From assembly GCA_024742495.1 (NCBI GenBank), contig JANSYJ010000006.1, forward strand, positions 62,001-126,000: a DNA stretch of 64,000 bases, given 5' to 3'. Source of the stretch: Bacteroidota bacterium (GTDB lineage Bacteria > Bacteroidota > Bacteroidia > Flavobacteriales > Schleiferiaceae). The translations under genes were made by a program, and so were the position numbers. Shown here in pieces: positions 1 through 8,322 of the stretch (positions are counted from its first letter, which is position 1; every line of letters begins with the position of its first letter). The notes below the pieces were generated by a model. It did not search any database. It worked only from the letters and a program-made list of their open reading frames with translations, and had not been told where the DNA came from.

Positions 1-2
1 TT

Positions 3-1430
3 GTAGATCAAGGCTATAAACTTTTATCTACTGGCGGAACTCGCAAACATTTGGAGGACCTTGGTCATGAGGTTGAAGCGGTTGAAGATTTAACAAGCTA
101 CCCATCCATTTTAGGGGGTCGCGTAAAAACTTTGCATCCTAAAGTTTTCGGTGGCATTCTCGGTCGTCGTTCCTTGGAAAAGGATCAGGAGGAAATGGCA
201 GAATTTGGACTTCCTTCTATTGATGTAGTGGTGGTGGATCTTTACCCTTTTGAGGAAACCATCGCCTCTGGCGCTTCCCATGAAGAGATCATTGAAAAAA
301 TTGACATTGGTGGCATCTCTCTGATCAGGGCGGCAGCCAAAAACTATAAAGACAGTTGGATAATTCCTTCTCGTGAATATTACGGACAAGCAATAGAGGT
401 GCTTAAAAGCAATGGCCTCAATGAAGCGGTTCGCAAGAATTTTGCCGCAGCAGCATTTCGTATTTCTTCCGCTTATGACACCCATATTCAGGCTTATTTA
501 AGTGGACAGTATCAAAACCTAATTTTAGGAGAAGAGAATGGCCTGCGTTACGGAGAGAATCCTCATCAGAAAGGAAGCTTCTTTGGCGATATGAATGAAG
601 TATTCGAGAAGCTTCATGGCAAGGCCCTCTCGTATAACAACCTTTTAGATGCAGATGCAGCGGTGAATTTAATCCGTGAATTCAACGAAACCACGGTAGC
701 GGTTTTAAAGCATAACAATGCCTGTGGCCTGGCTTCTCGAGATAACGTTTTAGAAAGTTGGAAGGATGCCTTAGCCGGCGATCCGGTATCGGCTTTTGGT
801 GGAGTATTGATTAGCAATCGTGAAATTGATGCCGCCACCGCGGAAGAGATGCACAAGATCTTTTTCGAAATAGTGATGGCTCCATCTTACAGCGCTGAGG
901 CCTTGGAAATCTTACAGCAGAAGAAGAATCGCATCATTCTTATCCTTAAGGATTTTGAGATGCCTAAAATGCAATATCGCACTTTGCTAAATGGTATTTT
1001 AGCCCAGGAGAAAGATCATCATACCGATGCCGCTTCTGATTTAAAAATCGCCACCAAGGCCCAGCCTAGCGATGCCGAAATTGAAGACCTCCTTTTTGCC
1101 TCCAAAATATGCAAGCATACCAAATCAAATACTATTATCTTAGCGAAGAACAAGCAGCTGATTGCCGGGGGTACGGGTCAGACTTCGCGCGTTGATGCCT
1201 TAAGGCAATCGATTTCTAAAGCAAAAGCTTTTAAGTTTGATTTAGAAGGAGCAGTAATGGCTTCCGATGCATTTTTCCCTTTCCCCGACTGTGTAGAAAT
1301 TGCTCATGATGATGGAATAAAAGCCGTTATTCAACCAGGCGGTTCTATTAAAGATCAGCTTTCCATCGACTATTGCGATGCGAACAATATGAAAATGGTA
1401 TTCACTGGAATACGCCACTTTAAACACTAA
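3..1430 (+). CDS. purH: PurH, bifunctional AICAR transformylase/IMP cyclohydrolase (5' truncated by window edge)
   Basis: PurH catalyses the last two steps of de novo IMP synthesis in the cytoplasm. The frame is open from base 3 with no start inside the window, so the N-terminus lies upstream. The MGS-like cyclohydrolase part is seen in STGGTRKHLE, ILGGRVKTLHPKVFGGIL and IDIGGISLIRAAAKN. The transformylase part shows RYGENPHQ, the KHNNACG loop and a C-terminal FTGIRHFKH. The transformylase region is the shorter Bacteroidota form. mreB begins 6 bases after the stop, in the same frame. An internal TTG at 51 is not a start, because conserved sequence continues upstream of it. Confidence 0.97.
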   Translation, partial: VDQGYKLLSTGGTRKHLEDLGHEVEAVEDLTSYPSILGGRVKTLHPKVFGGILGRRSLEKDQEEMAEFGLPSIDVVVVDLYPFEETIASGASHEEIIEKIDIGGISLIRAAAKNYKDSWIIPSREYYGQAIEVLKSNGLNEAVRKNFAAAAFRISSAYDTHIQAYLSGQYQNLILGEENGLRYGENPHQKGSFFGDMNEVFEKLHGKALSYNNLLDADAAVNLIREFNETTVAVLKHNNACGLASRDNVLESWKDALAGDPVSAFGGVLISNREIDAATAEEMHKIFFEIVMAPSYSAEALEILQQKKNRIILILKDFEMPKMQYRTLLNGILAQEKDHHTDAASDLKIATKAQPSDAEIEDLLFASKICKHTKSNTIILAKNKQLIAGGTGQTSRVDALRQSISKAKAFKFDLEGAVMASDAFFPFPDCVEIAHDDGIKAVIQPGGSIKDQLSIDYCDANNMKMVFTGIRHFKH

Positions 1431-1436
1431 TTAGAT

Positions 1437-2462
1437 TTGGGACTATTTGATTTCTTACGCGAAGACATCGCGATTGACCTGGGAACCGCCAATACGCTTA
1501 TTATTCATAATGATAAGGTGGTAGTGGACGCACCGTCTATAGTGGCTAAAGATAGACTTACTAATAAGATTATCGCAGTTGGACAAACTGCCCGTCAAAT
1601 GCATGGTAAAACCCATGAAGACATTAAGACCATACGTCCACTAAAGGATGGCGTAATTGCCGATTTCGAAGCTTCGGAAGCGATGATTCGGGAGATGATA
1701 AAAAGTATTCCTGCCCTTCAAAAAAGATTGATCCCCCCTGCCCTGCGAATGGTAATTTGTATTCCCAGTGGCATCACGGAAGTGGAAAAAAGAGCGGTGA
1801 AAGATTCGGCTCAAAAGGCCGGTGCCCGGGAGGTAAATTTAATTCACGAACCTATGGCAGCTGCTATAGGAACTGGTGTTGATGTTCAAGAGCCCAAGGG
1901 TAATATGATTATTGATATAGGTGGTGGTACCACGGAAATTGCAGTTTTGGCCCTTGGCGGAATTGTTGCCGATAAGAGTATTAAAGTGGCAGGAGATGTA
2001 TTTACAAACGACATTTCCTACTATATGCGCACCCAGCACAATCTTTACATTGGGGAGCGTTCGGCCGAAGAAATTAAAATTCAAATTGGATCGGCCTTAG
2101 ATCAATTGGAAAACGAGCCGGATGAAATGCCCGTGCAAGGTCGCGACCTTTTAACCGGTAAGCCGAAGCAGCTTATTATTACTTATAAGGAAATTGCCAA
2201 GGCTCTGGATAAATCGATTATCCGCATTGAAGATGCTATAATGGAGGCCTTATCCATGACGCCACCGGAGTTAGCCGCTGATATCTACAACAGTGGAATT
2301 TACTTAGCCGGAGGTGGTTCTATGCTACGTGGTTTGGATAAGCGTATTAGCATGAAAACGGATTTACCGGTTTATGTAGCGGAAGACCCTTTACGTGCAG
2401 TGGTGCGCGGAACCGGTATCGCCCTTAAGAATATTGGTAAGTACAACTTCTTGATGAGCTAA
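1437..2462 (+). CDS. mreB: MreB, rod shape-determining actin homologue
   Basis: MreB forms membrane-associated filaments that guide lateral wall synthesis together with MreC, MreD, PBP2 and RodA. The 341-residue product is full length. It starts with the family-typical MGLFDFL amphipathic segment, then the phosphate-1 loop IAIDLGTANT and the phosphate-2 region IDIGGGTTEIAV, and later YLAGGGSMLRGLDK (adenosine motif). The start must be TTG at 1437. There is no ATG that keeps the conserved N-terminus, and the in-frame purH stop lies only 6 bases upstream. No clear Shine-Dalgarno sequence is present, so it is probably read by transcription through from purH. Confidence 0.97.
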   Translation: MGLFDFLREDIAIDLGTANTLIIHNDKVVVDAPSIVAKDRLTNKIIAVGQTARQMHGKTHEDIKTIRPLKDGVIADFEASEAMIREMIKSIPALQKRLIPPALRMVICIPSGITEVEKRAVKDSAQKAGAREVNLIHEPMAAAIGTGVDVQEPKGNMIIDIGGGTTEIAVLALGGIVADKSIKVAGDVFTNDISYYMRTQHNLYIGERSAEEIKIQIGSALDQLENEPDEMPVQGRDLLTGKPKQLIITYKEIAKALDKSIIRIEDAIMEALSMTPPELAADIYNSGIYLAGGGSMLRGLDKRISMKTDLPVYVAEDPLRAVVRGTGIALKNIGKYNFLMS

Positions 2463-2468
2463 TTCCTT

Positions 2469-3296
2469 ATGCGCTATTTCCTCTTGCTGCTGCAACAGAG
2501 CCGAATTTTAATTCTGTTCTTGGCCTTAGAGGGCTTGGCGATTTATTGGATTGCTTCGGTTCAAAGCTATCCCCGTTCTAAATTCAGCGCTCAAACCACG
2601 GAAATTAACGGTCGTGTTTCGCAGTGGCAGTCGGAGCTAAAGGCCTATGTGAATCTCAAAGTAGAGAATCAGCAATTGGCGGAAGAAAATTTGCGCATGC
2701 GCCAGCAACTAAATAGTTCTTTAATGGTGCAATACTATGGCGCAGACACCATTAACGATAGTGTTCTAAACCAACGCTACACCTACCTTAGCGCCGAAAT
2801 TGTGCGCAGTAGCCATCTCAAGCGTGCCAACTTTATAATTATCGACAAAGGCAGTCGCAGCGGGGTGAAAAGAGATATGGGAGTAATGGGCCCCAATGGC
2901 GTAGTGGGCGTTGTGGCTGGAGTTAGCGCTAACTTCTCGCGGGTGATTCCCATAATTAATAGCAGTTTAACCATTAGCGGCGCCCTAAAAAACGAAGGCT
3001 ATTTTGGTCCAGTTAAATGGCCTGGTCGCGATTATCAACATTCTCAACTTAATGATATTCCCCGCTACTCTGATGTTAAGGAGGGTGATACGGTTTTAAC
3101 CGATGGTCGTTCTCAATACTTTCCAGCGGGAATTGTAATTGGAACTGTTGAGGATAAACAGCTTCAGGCGGATCAAAACTTTTACGAACTGGGGCTTAAT
3201 TTAAGTACCGACTTCGCAAGCCTTCGCCAGGTCTATGTTATCAAAGATTTTTTTGGTGCCGAGTTGGACTCCCTGCAAAATGAAAGTTTGCCATGA
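2469..3296 (+). CDS. mreC: MreC, rod shape-determining protein
   Basis: MreC is a bitopic periplasmic scaffold linking MreB/MreD to the elongation penicillin-binding protein. The 275-residue protein has one N-terminal membrane segment (about residues 8-30), a short coiled coil (about 45-80) and a beta-rich MreC domain with the glycine-rich GVMGPNGVVGVVAGV stretch near 140-155. It follows mreB after 6 bases, and its TGA overlaps the mreD start (ATGA), so the two are likely translationally coupled. Confidence 0.93.
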   Translation: MRYFLLLLQQSRILILFLALEGLAIYWIASVQSYPRSKFSAQTTEINGRVSQWQSELKAYVNLKVENQQLAEENLRMRQQLNSSLMVQYYGADTINDSVLNQRYTYLSAEIVRSSHLKRANFIIIDKGSRSGVKRDMGVMGPNGVVGVVAGVSANFSRVIPIINSSLTISGALKNEGYFGPVKWPGRDYQHSQLNDIPRYSDVKEGDTVLTDGRSQYFPAGIVIGTVEDKQLQADQNFYELGLNLSTDFASLRQVYVIKDFFGAELDSLQNESLP

Positions 3297-3790
3297 GGAT
3301 AGTGCGCGACATCGCTATAATACTGGTCCTTGTTTTGGCCCAGGCCTTTCTCTTTAATGAGCTTTTCTTTCTGCGCTTTTTAAACCCTTATCTCTATGTA
3401 TATGTGGTTTTTAGCATCCTCATTCGCTATCCTCGTGCTTGGCAATTAATTATGGCTTTTGCCATTGGCGGTAGTTTAGATCTTTTAGAAGGTAGCGCAG
3501 GATTACATGCAGGTGCTACCTTGTTTATTGCATTTATTCAACCCATAGTAAAAGGTTTTTGGAGTGTTGGCCAGGAAGATCCCGATGAAGAACCATCACT
3601 TAAGAATATGAGCCTCGATCGAAGATTGGGATTTTTATTTACCGCCTTTTTCCTGCATCACTTTGTTCTTTTTAGCTTGGAACAATTCGGCTTTGAAAAT
3701 TTCGTTGATCTTTTGAAGCAGACTTTTTTCAGTAGCCTCTTCTCTTTTACTTTTGTAGTGCTTTATCAACTTTGGAACGCCCGTCGCTAA
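3293..3790 (+). CDS. mreD: MreD, rod shape-determining membrane protein
   Basis: This is a small integral membrane partner of MreC in the elongasome. It is 165 residues with several hydrophobic helices. The soluble segment around residues 85-105 (QEDPDEEPSLKN) matches a cytoplasmic loop. Sequence conservation in MreD is low, so position between mreC and mrdA is the main evidence. The start overlaps the mreC stop by four bases, and the stop directly abuts the mrdA ATG. Confidence 0.88.
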   Translation: MRIVRDIAIILVLVLAQAFLFNELFFLRFLNPYLYVYVVFSILIRYPRAWQLIMAFAIGGSLDLLEGSAGLHAGATLFIAFIQPIVKGFWSVGQEDPDEEPSLKNMSLDRRLGFLFTAFFLHHFVLFSLEQFGFENFVDLLKQTFFSSLFSFTFVVLYQLWNARR

Positions 3791-5656
3791 ATGCAGCGCA
3801 AACACCTTTTTTACTTTTTCTTTCTTGCGGTAAGCATCACCTTTATCGCGCGACTTTTCTATATCCAAGTTTTAAAGGAGGAGTACAAATTATCGGCCCT
3901 TAACAATGCCCTTCGAGTAGAGAAGGTTTATCCCGGTAGAGGGCTGATCTACGACCGAAATCAAAAACTATTGGTAGGTAATCAAAGTGCCTACGATTTA
4001 ATGGTGATTCCCGCTCAGGTAAAGGAAATGGACACCTTGGGCTTTTGCCGATTGCTTCACTTGGAATTGGATGATTTCAGAAAAAGACTAAGGAAAGCCA
4101 AGATCTACTCCTGGCGAAAAGCTTCCATTTTTGTGAAGCAAGTTTCACGTGAAGATTTCGCCTACATCCAAGAGCAATTGCACAATTTCCCAGGCTTTTA
4201 TCCGCAAAAGCGTATCCTTCGCGATTATATGACCATTGCAGGCGCCAATGTGCTTGGATTTATCGGCGAAACCAATGAAAGGTTTATTCAAGCCAATCCC
4301 ACTTATGAATTGGGCGACTTGATTGGGAAAACGGGAATCGAGAAAAGCTATGAGGATATCCTCAAGGGGAAAATTGGAGTAAACTATCGCTTAAAGGATG
4401 TACATAACCGCGTGATGGGACCTTATGAAGGGGGAGCCTTCGACACCCTGCCGCAGCCCGGTTTAGATATTCAGAGCACCATAGATATTGATTTACAGCA
4501 TTATGGTGAAATGCTAATGAAGGGGAAAAGAGGATCGGTAGTAGCGATTGAGCCTTCCACGGGCGAAATTCTGGCTTTGGTAAGCAGTCCTTCTTACAAT
4601 CCCAATTTAATGGTGGGCCGCCAAAGGTCATTAAACTACAATCGACTTTATCGCGATAGCATCAATCTTCCTTTATTTGATCGAGGCTTATTGGCCGAAT
4701 ATCCGCCTGGTTCACCCTTTAAGGTGATCAATGCCTTAATCGGATTACAAGAAGGAACCTTAACACCCGAAACGAGATTCACCTGTCACCACGGTTTTCA
4801 TTACGGTCGCCTTCACGTTGCCTGTCACTGCGGAACCGGTTCTCCCATTGCCTTGCGGAAGGGAATATCCAAAAGCTGTAACAACTATTTCTGTCGAGTT
4901 TTTAAAGGTATAATCGAAAAGTACCCCAGCGCTCAAGAAGGCATGGATGTGTGGAGTAATCATGTGAAAAGCTTCAATATTGGGCGTTATTTAAATAACG
5001 ATCTTCCTACAGGTAGAAAGGGCTTGGCGCCTACGGCTGATTATTATGACAATGCCTTTGGCTATACCGGATGGAAAGCAGTGAGCACCATATCCTTAGG
5101 AATTGGACAAGGCGAATTATTACTAACGCCCATTCAAATGGCCAATATGACCGCGGCCATAGCTAACCGCGGTTATTATTATACGCCGCATATTGTAAAG
5201 GCGATTGGCGGCAAGGACATCGAAGATCCCAATTTTACGGAGCCCAAGTACACCACCATAGATAGTATTCATTTCCCCATTGTAATTGAAGGGATGTTTG
5301 ATGTTTTTGAAAATGGTACGGCCCGCGGTTCGCGCTTAGAGTCTATTACCATGTGCGGAAAAACCGGAACTGCCGAAAATCCGCACGGACAAGATCATTC
5401 CATATTTGTGGCTTTTGCTCCAAAGGACGATCCTAAAATTGCCATTTCTATAATTGTTGAAAACGGTTATTGGGGAAGTCGCTGGGCCGCCCCCATTGCC
5501 AGCTTAATGATAGAGCGCTATATCAATGGGGAAATTAGTCGTGAGGCACTAGAGCAGCGAATGCTGGATGGCGATTTATCGGATCAATATGCCCAACAAT
5601 TGGCGGAAAAATATGGCGAGAGCCTAGCAGATTCAATAGCCAATGCGACAGAATAG
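3791..5656 (+). CDS. mrdA: PBP2, peptidoglycan D,D-transpeptidase of the elongasome
   Basis: PBP2 cross-links peptidoglycan during elongation and works with RodA. The 621-residue class B protein has one N-terminal membrane anchor (about 5-25), a dimerisation/pedestal region and a transpeptidase domain. The active site shows the S-x-x-K motif in PPGSPFK (catalytic Ser about 308), S-C-N near 360 and K-T-G-T near 523. A Cys/His-rich insert between SxxK and SxN (TCHHGFH and ACHCG) recalls Bacteroidota PBP2 proteins and could bind a metal or form disulfides. The gene begins at the base after the mreD stop and overlaps rodA by 14 bases. Confidence 0.95.
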   Translation: MQRKHLFYFFFLAVSITFIARLFYIQVLKEEYKLSALNNALRVEKVYPGRGLIYDRNQKLLVGNQSAYDLMVIPAQVKEMDTLGFCRLLHLELDDFRKRLRKAKIYSWRKASIFVKQVSREDFAYIQEQLHNFPGFYPQKRILRDYMTIAGANVLGFIGETNERFIQANPTYELGDLIGKTGIEKSYEDILKGKIGVNYRLKDVHNRVMGPYEGGAFDTLPQPGLDIQSTIDIDLQHYGEMLMKGKRGSVVAIEPSTGEILALVSSPSYNPNLMVGRQRSLNYNRLYRDSINLPLFDRGLLAEYPPGSPFKVINALIGLQEGTLTPETRFTCHHGFHYGRLHVACHCGTGSPIALRKGISKSCNNYFCRVFKGIIEKYPSAQEGMDVWSNHVKSFNIGRYLNNDLPTGRKGLAPTADYYDNAFGYTGWKAVSTISLGIGQGELLLTPIQMANMTAAIANRGYYYTPHIVKAIGGKDIEDPNFTEPKYTTIDSIHFPIVIEGMFDVFENGTARGSRLESITMCGKTGTAENPHGQDHSIFVAFAPKDDPKIAISIIVENGYWGSRWAAPIASLMIERYINGEISREALEQRMLDGDLSDQYAQQLAEKYGESLADSIANATE

Positions 5657-6902
5657 TTCCGTTTTTGTTCGTCTCGATTGGATTACGGTAATCCTGTATT
5701 TCAGCTTGGCTTTTTTAGGCTGGTTAAATATCTACGCTGCGGTTTACGATGAAGAACATGCGAGCCTCTTGGATTTTAGTCAGCGTTATGGTAAGCAGCT
5801 CCTTTGGATAGGTACTTCGGTGCTGATTATCATCTTCATTTTTATTATTGATGGGGAGCTTTTTCAAACCTTGGCCATTCCCATTTACATCATTAGCATG
5901 CTCTCCTTGCTAGCGGTTTTATTTTTTGGAAAAGAAATAGCCGGTGCTCGATCTTGGTTTGTTTTGGGTGGTTTTAGCATTCAACCTTCGGAGTTTGCCA
6001 AGTTTGCCACCGCCTTGGCACTAGCGTCTTTCTTAGGCTCTAAGGAGCGAAATTTAGATTTATGGGGTAATAAGATAATGGCCTTTGCCATCATTTTTCT
6101 TCCTGCAATATTGATTATTCCTCAACCCGATCCCGGTTCGGGATTGGTTTACCTGGCTTTGGTTTTAGTGCTTTACCGCGAAGGTTTATCCGCTTCTTAT
6201 ATCGTTTCGGGAATTGGGATTGCGATACTGTTTCTATTAAGCCTGCTGGTTCCACTATTGTATTTGCAAATAGCTTTAGCGGCCATTGCCGGAATAATCA
6301 TCTTTTTAGGTAGAAAGGTGCGTTACTTCTGGATACGGGTAATTGCCTTTTTGGCGGTGGCCTTATTGCTGGTTAACAGTGTAGATTATGCCTTTAACAA
6401 TGTGCTGGAAGATCGGCACCGAAATCGTTTAAACATCCTCTTAGGAAAAGCCCACGATCCCAAGGGTATTGGCTACAATACCACCCAATCGATGATTGCC
6501 ATTGGTTCGGGTGGATGGAGCGGCAAGGGTTATTTAAATGGTACTCAAACTAAATTTGATTTCGTACCCGAGCAAAGCACCGATTTCATTTTCTGCACCG
6601 TAGGTGAAGAATGGGGCTTTTTAGGCAGTAGTTTATTAGTACTACTCTTTGGACTGCTCTTTTTCAGATTGGTCTTTATCGCCGAAAGACAGAAAACCAA
6701 ATTTGCCCGGGCTTATGGCTATGCGGTGGTGAGCATACTCTTTTTCCACTTTAGCATAAATATAGCAATGACCATAGGCTTGGCGCCGGTTATTGGCATA
6801 CCCCTACCCTTTTTCAGTTATGGCGGTTCTTCCCTTTGGGGATTTACCTTTTTGCTGTTTATCCTCTTAAAGTTAGATGCCCATCGTTGGCATATTCTTT
6901 AA
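5643..6902 (+). CDS. rodA: RodA, SEDS-family peptidoglycan glycosyltransferase
   Basis: RodA polymerises lipid II into glycan strands in partnership with PBP2. The 419-residue polytopic protein carries SEDS signatures: GARSWFVLGGFSIQPSEFAK, PQPDPGSGLVYLAL, the long loop with FVPEQSTDFIFCTVGEEWGF, and GIPLPFFSYGGSS near the C-terminus. Its start lies within the end of mrdA, which indicates coupling. It closes the mreBCD-mrdA-rodA cluster, and its stop overlaps the stop of the convergent DUF427 gene. Confidence 0.95.
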   Translation: MRQNSSVFVRLDWITVILYFSLAFLGWLNIYAAVYDEEHASLLDFSQRYGKQLLWIGTSVLIIIFIFIIDGELFQTLAIPIYIISMLSLLAVLFFGKEIAGARSWFVLGGFSIQPSEFAKFATALALASFLGSKERNLDLWGNKIMAFAIIFLPAILIIPQPDPGSGLVYLALVLVLYREGLSASYIVSGIGIAILFLLSLLVPLLYLQIALAAIAGIIIFLGRKVRYFWIRVIAFLAVALLLVNSVDYAFNNVLEDRHRNRLNILLGKAHDPKGIGYNTTQSMIAIGSGGWSGKGYLNGTQTKFDFVPEQSTDFIFCTVGEEWGFLGSSLLVLLFGLLFFRLVFIAERQKTKFARAYGYAVVSILFFHFSINIAMTIGLAPVIGIPLPFFSYGGSSLWGFTFLLFILLKLDAHRWHIL

Positions 6903-7177
6903 CTGATTTCCACCCCTTTCCAAAAGGCAATATAACCTTGGATTTGCTCTGCTAAAGGTTTGCATTTGGGATAATACCAAGCAGCATCTTCATTTTGGAC
7001 TCCATCCACTTCAAGGGTATAATAGCTCGCTTCGCCCTTCCAAGGGCAAATAGTATGGGTATTAGAATCTTTAAAGAAAGATTTGTTGATACTCGTGGGC
7101 GGGAAATAATGATTTCCTTCAATGATTATCGTTTCATCGCTTTCCGCCAGTACCTGTCCTTTCCAAACTGCTTTCAT
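6899..7177 (-). CDS. DUF427 family protein
   Basis: This is a 92-residue cytoplasmic beta-rich protein of the DUF427 family. Recognisable landmarks are the N-terminal MKAVWKGQVLAESDET, the CPWKGEASYYTLEVDG core and AWYYPKCKPLAEQIQGYIAFWKG at the end. The biochemical function of the family is not established. It is convergent with rodA (4-base stop overlap) and stands alone on the minus strand, downstream of the terminator that closes the sigma-factor unit. Confidence 0.9.
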   Translation of the reverse strand: MKAVWKGQVLAESDETIIIEGNHYFPPTSINKSFFKDSNTHTICPWKGEASYYTLEVDGVQNEDAAWYYPKCKPLAEQIQGYIAFWKGVEIS

Positions 7178-7248
7178 GTTAAGTAGATTTAAATGGATGC
7201 TTTTACTTCTTTTTCGAAATACCCGAAAGGCATCTTTAAATTTTAGAT

Positions 7249-7284
7249 AAAAAAAAAAGCCGCCTCATTGTTTAAGAGGCGGCT
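7249..7284 (-). terminator. Rho-independent terminator of the sigma-factor transcript
   Basis: A perfect 9-bp stem (7258-7266 with 7276-7284, AGCCGCCTC/GAGGCGGCT) encloses a 9-base loop. Read on the minus strand it is followed by an uninterrupted T run (plus-strand A run at about 7248-7257). It lies 14 bases after the stop of the 48-codon gene and so ends the ECF sigma/small-protein transcript. Confidence 0.85.
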
Positions 7285-7298
7285 CAATTAATATTGAA

Positions 7299-7445
7299 TC
7301 AGTTTTGAATCAATTCTATTTCAATTCCACTTTTTGTCTTTTCGTGACGATAAGCTTTTGAAAAATTAAGAATGTTGGCGATGGTCTGACGATCAGGACG
7401 CGCATTCACATGATTATTATTTTCGAGAATAGTAGTTTTATCCAT
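7299..7445 (-). CDS. Small 48-residue protein downstream of the ECF sigma factor
   Basis: A 48-codon frame starts with ATG at 7445 after an AAGG ribosome-binding-like sequence (AAACAAGGTAC) and stops with TGA at 7299. The product begins MDKTTILENN, is hydrophilic and charged, and has HVNARPDRQTIANILNFSKAY in its middle. It has no membrane segment and no Cys. It sits between the sigma-factor gene (90-base gap) and a strong terminator, so it is the last gene of that transcript. I believe similar short proteins occur in other Flavobacteriales, but I cannot search. A role as a regulator or anti-sigma-like peptide is only a guess. Confidence 0.7.
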   Translation of the reverse strand: MDKTTILENNNHVNARPDRQTIANILNFSKAYRHEKTKSGIEIELIQN

Positions 7446-7534
7446 GTACCTTGTTTAATAATTGATACAGGGTAAACGAGGCCATTTTTAATATCGTATA
7501 TCCATCAAAAAAAAATCTTAATTGAAATTTTGGA

Positions 7535-8122
7535 CTAGGATAAACTCAAGCTCACATTGTGCTGCTCCATTAACTTTCTAAGGTTAATTAGGGCGTAACG
7601 CATGCGACCTAAGGCGGTATTTATGGATACTCCCGTTTGATCGGCAATGTCTTTAAAACTCAAACCACTAAAGTGACGCAGTTTTAATACTTCCAATTGC
7701 TCGGGGGGTAACTCCAAAATAAGACGGTGTAAATCCTTTTCAATTTGCTCGCGAATCATTCCGGTTTCCACATCTTCAGCACTGTCTTTTACAATGTCGA
7801 AAATGTCGAAATCGTCCTTATTACTGATGGTTGGGATTCGCTTTTGCTTTCTAAAATGGTCGATTACCAAATTATGTGAAATACGTAGGGCCCAATTTAG
7901 GAACTTGCCTTCTTCATTATAACGGCCTGATCTAAAGACCTTAATGATTTTCACGAATACGTCTTGAAACACGTCATTTGCTAGATCCCGGTTTTGAATC
8001 TTGCTTAAGATGTACGAAAAAATACGTTGTTCGTGCTTGTTGATAAGGGCAGACAGGGCCTTCTCTTCTCCATTGATGTAGAGCTTAATTAGCTCAGCAT
8101 CATCCATTACTTTGTAATCCAT
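7535..8122 (-). CDS. ECF-type RNA polymerase sigma factor
   Basis: This is a 195-residue sigma-70 family protein of the extracytoplasmic-function type. Region 2 is seen in ANDVFQDVFVKIIKVF and FLNWALRISHNLVIDHFRKQKR. Region 4 is seen in LPPEQLEVLKLRHFSGLSFKDIADQTGVSINTALGRMRYAL, with a helix-turn-helix. No anti-sigma factor or membrane protein is encoded beside it. The only companion is the 48-codon gene downstream. It is divergent from uvrA across a 200-base interval. Confidence 0.94.
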   Translation of the reverse strand: MDYKVMDDAELIKLYINGEEKALSALINKHEQRIFSYILSKIQNRDLANDVFQDVFVKIIKVFRSGRYNEEGKFLNWALRISHNLVIDHFRKQKRIPTISNKDDFDIFDIVKDSAEDVETGMIREQIEKDLHRLILELPPEQLEVLKLRHFSGLSFKDIADQTGVSINTALGRMRYALINLRKLMEQHNVSLSLS

Positions 8123-8289
8123 AGTTCACATGATTGGGTTAGTAATTCTATCCAAAAAATTCAATCAAGTATCTATGTATCTATAGGCAATGGTGTTTTT
8201 AATAAGACGCTGTGAACCTCGAATGGTTGGCTGCGTTCTTGAACAAATATATAATTTTTGTTTTCAATCCCGCTAAGCTCGGGGTTTGG

Positions 8290-8297
8290 TACTTTTG
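8290..8297 (+). promoter_or_regulatory. Probable -7 element (TAnnTTTG) for uvrA
   Basis: TACTTTTG matches the Bacteroidota housekeeping -7 consensus TAnnTTTG exactly and lies 25 bases before the ATG at 8323. No TTG stands at the usual 19-base spacing upstream, so the match is half a promoter. If real, the transcript starts near 8302, which rules out the upstream GTG at 8212 as the uvrA start. Confidence 0.45.
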
Positions 8298-8322
8298 CTT
8301 TTTGCTTTTTTTAACGTTTCCG

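Noticed and set aside
8212..8322. In-frame upstream extension of uvrA from a GTG
   Set aside because: It adds 37 mostly hydrophobic residues not found in UvrA and covers the probable promoter element at 8290-8297.
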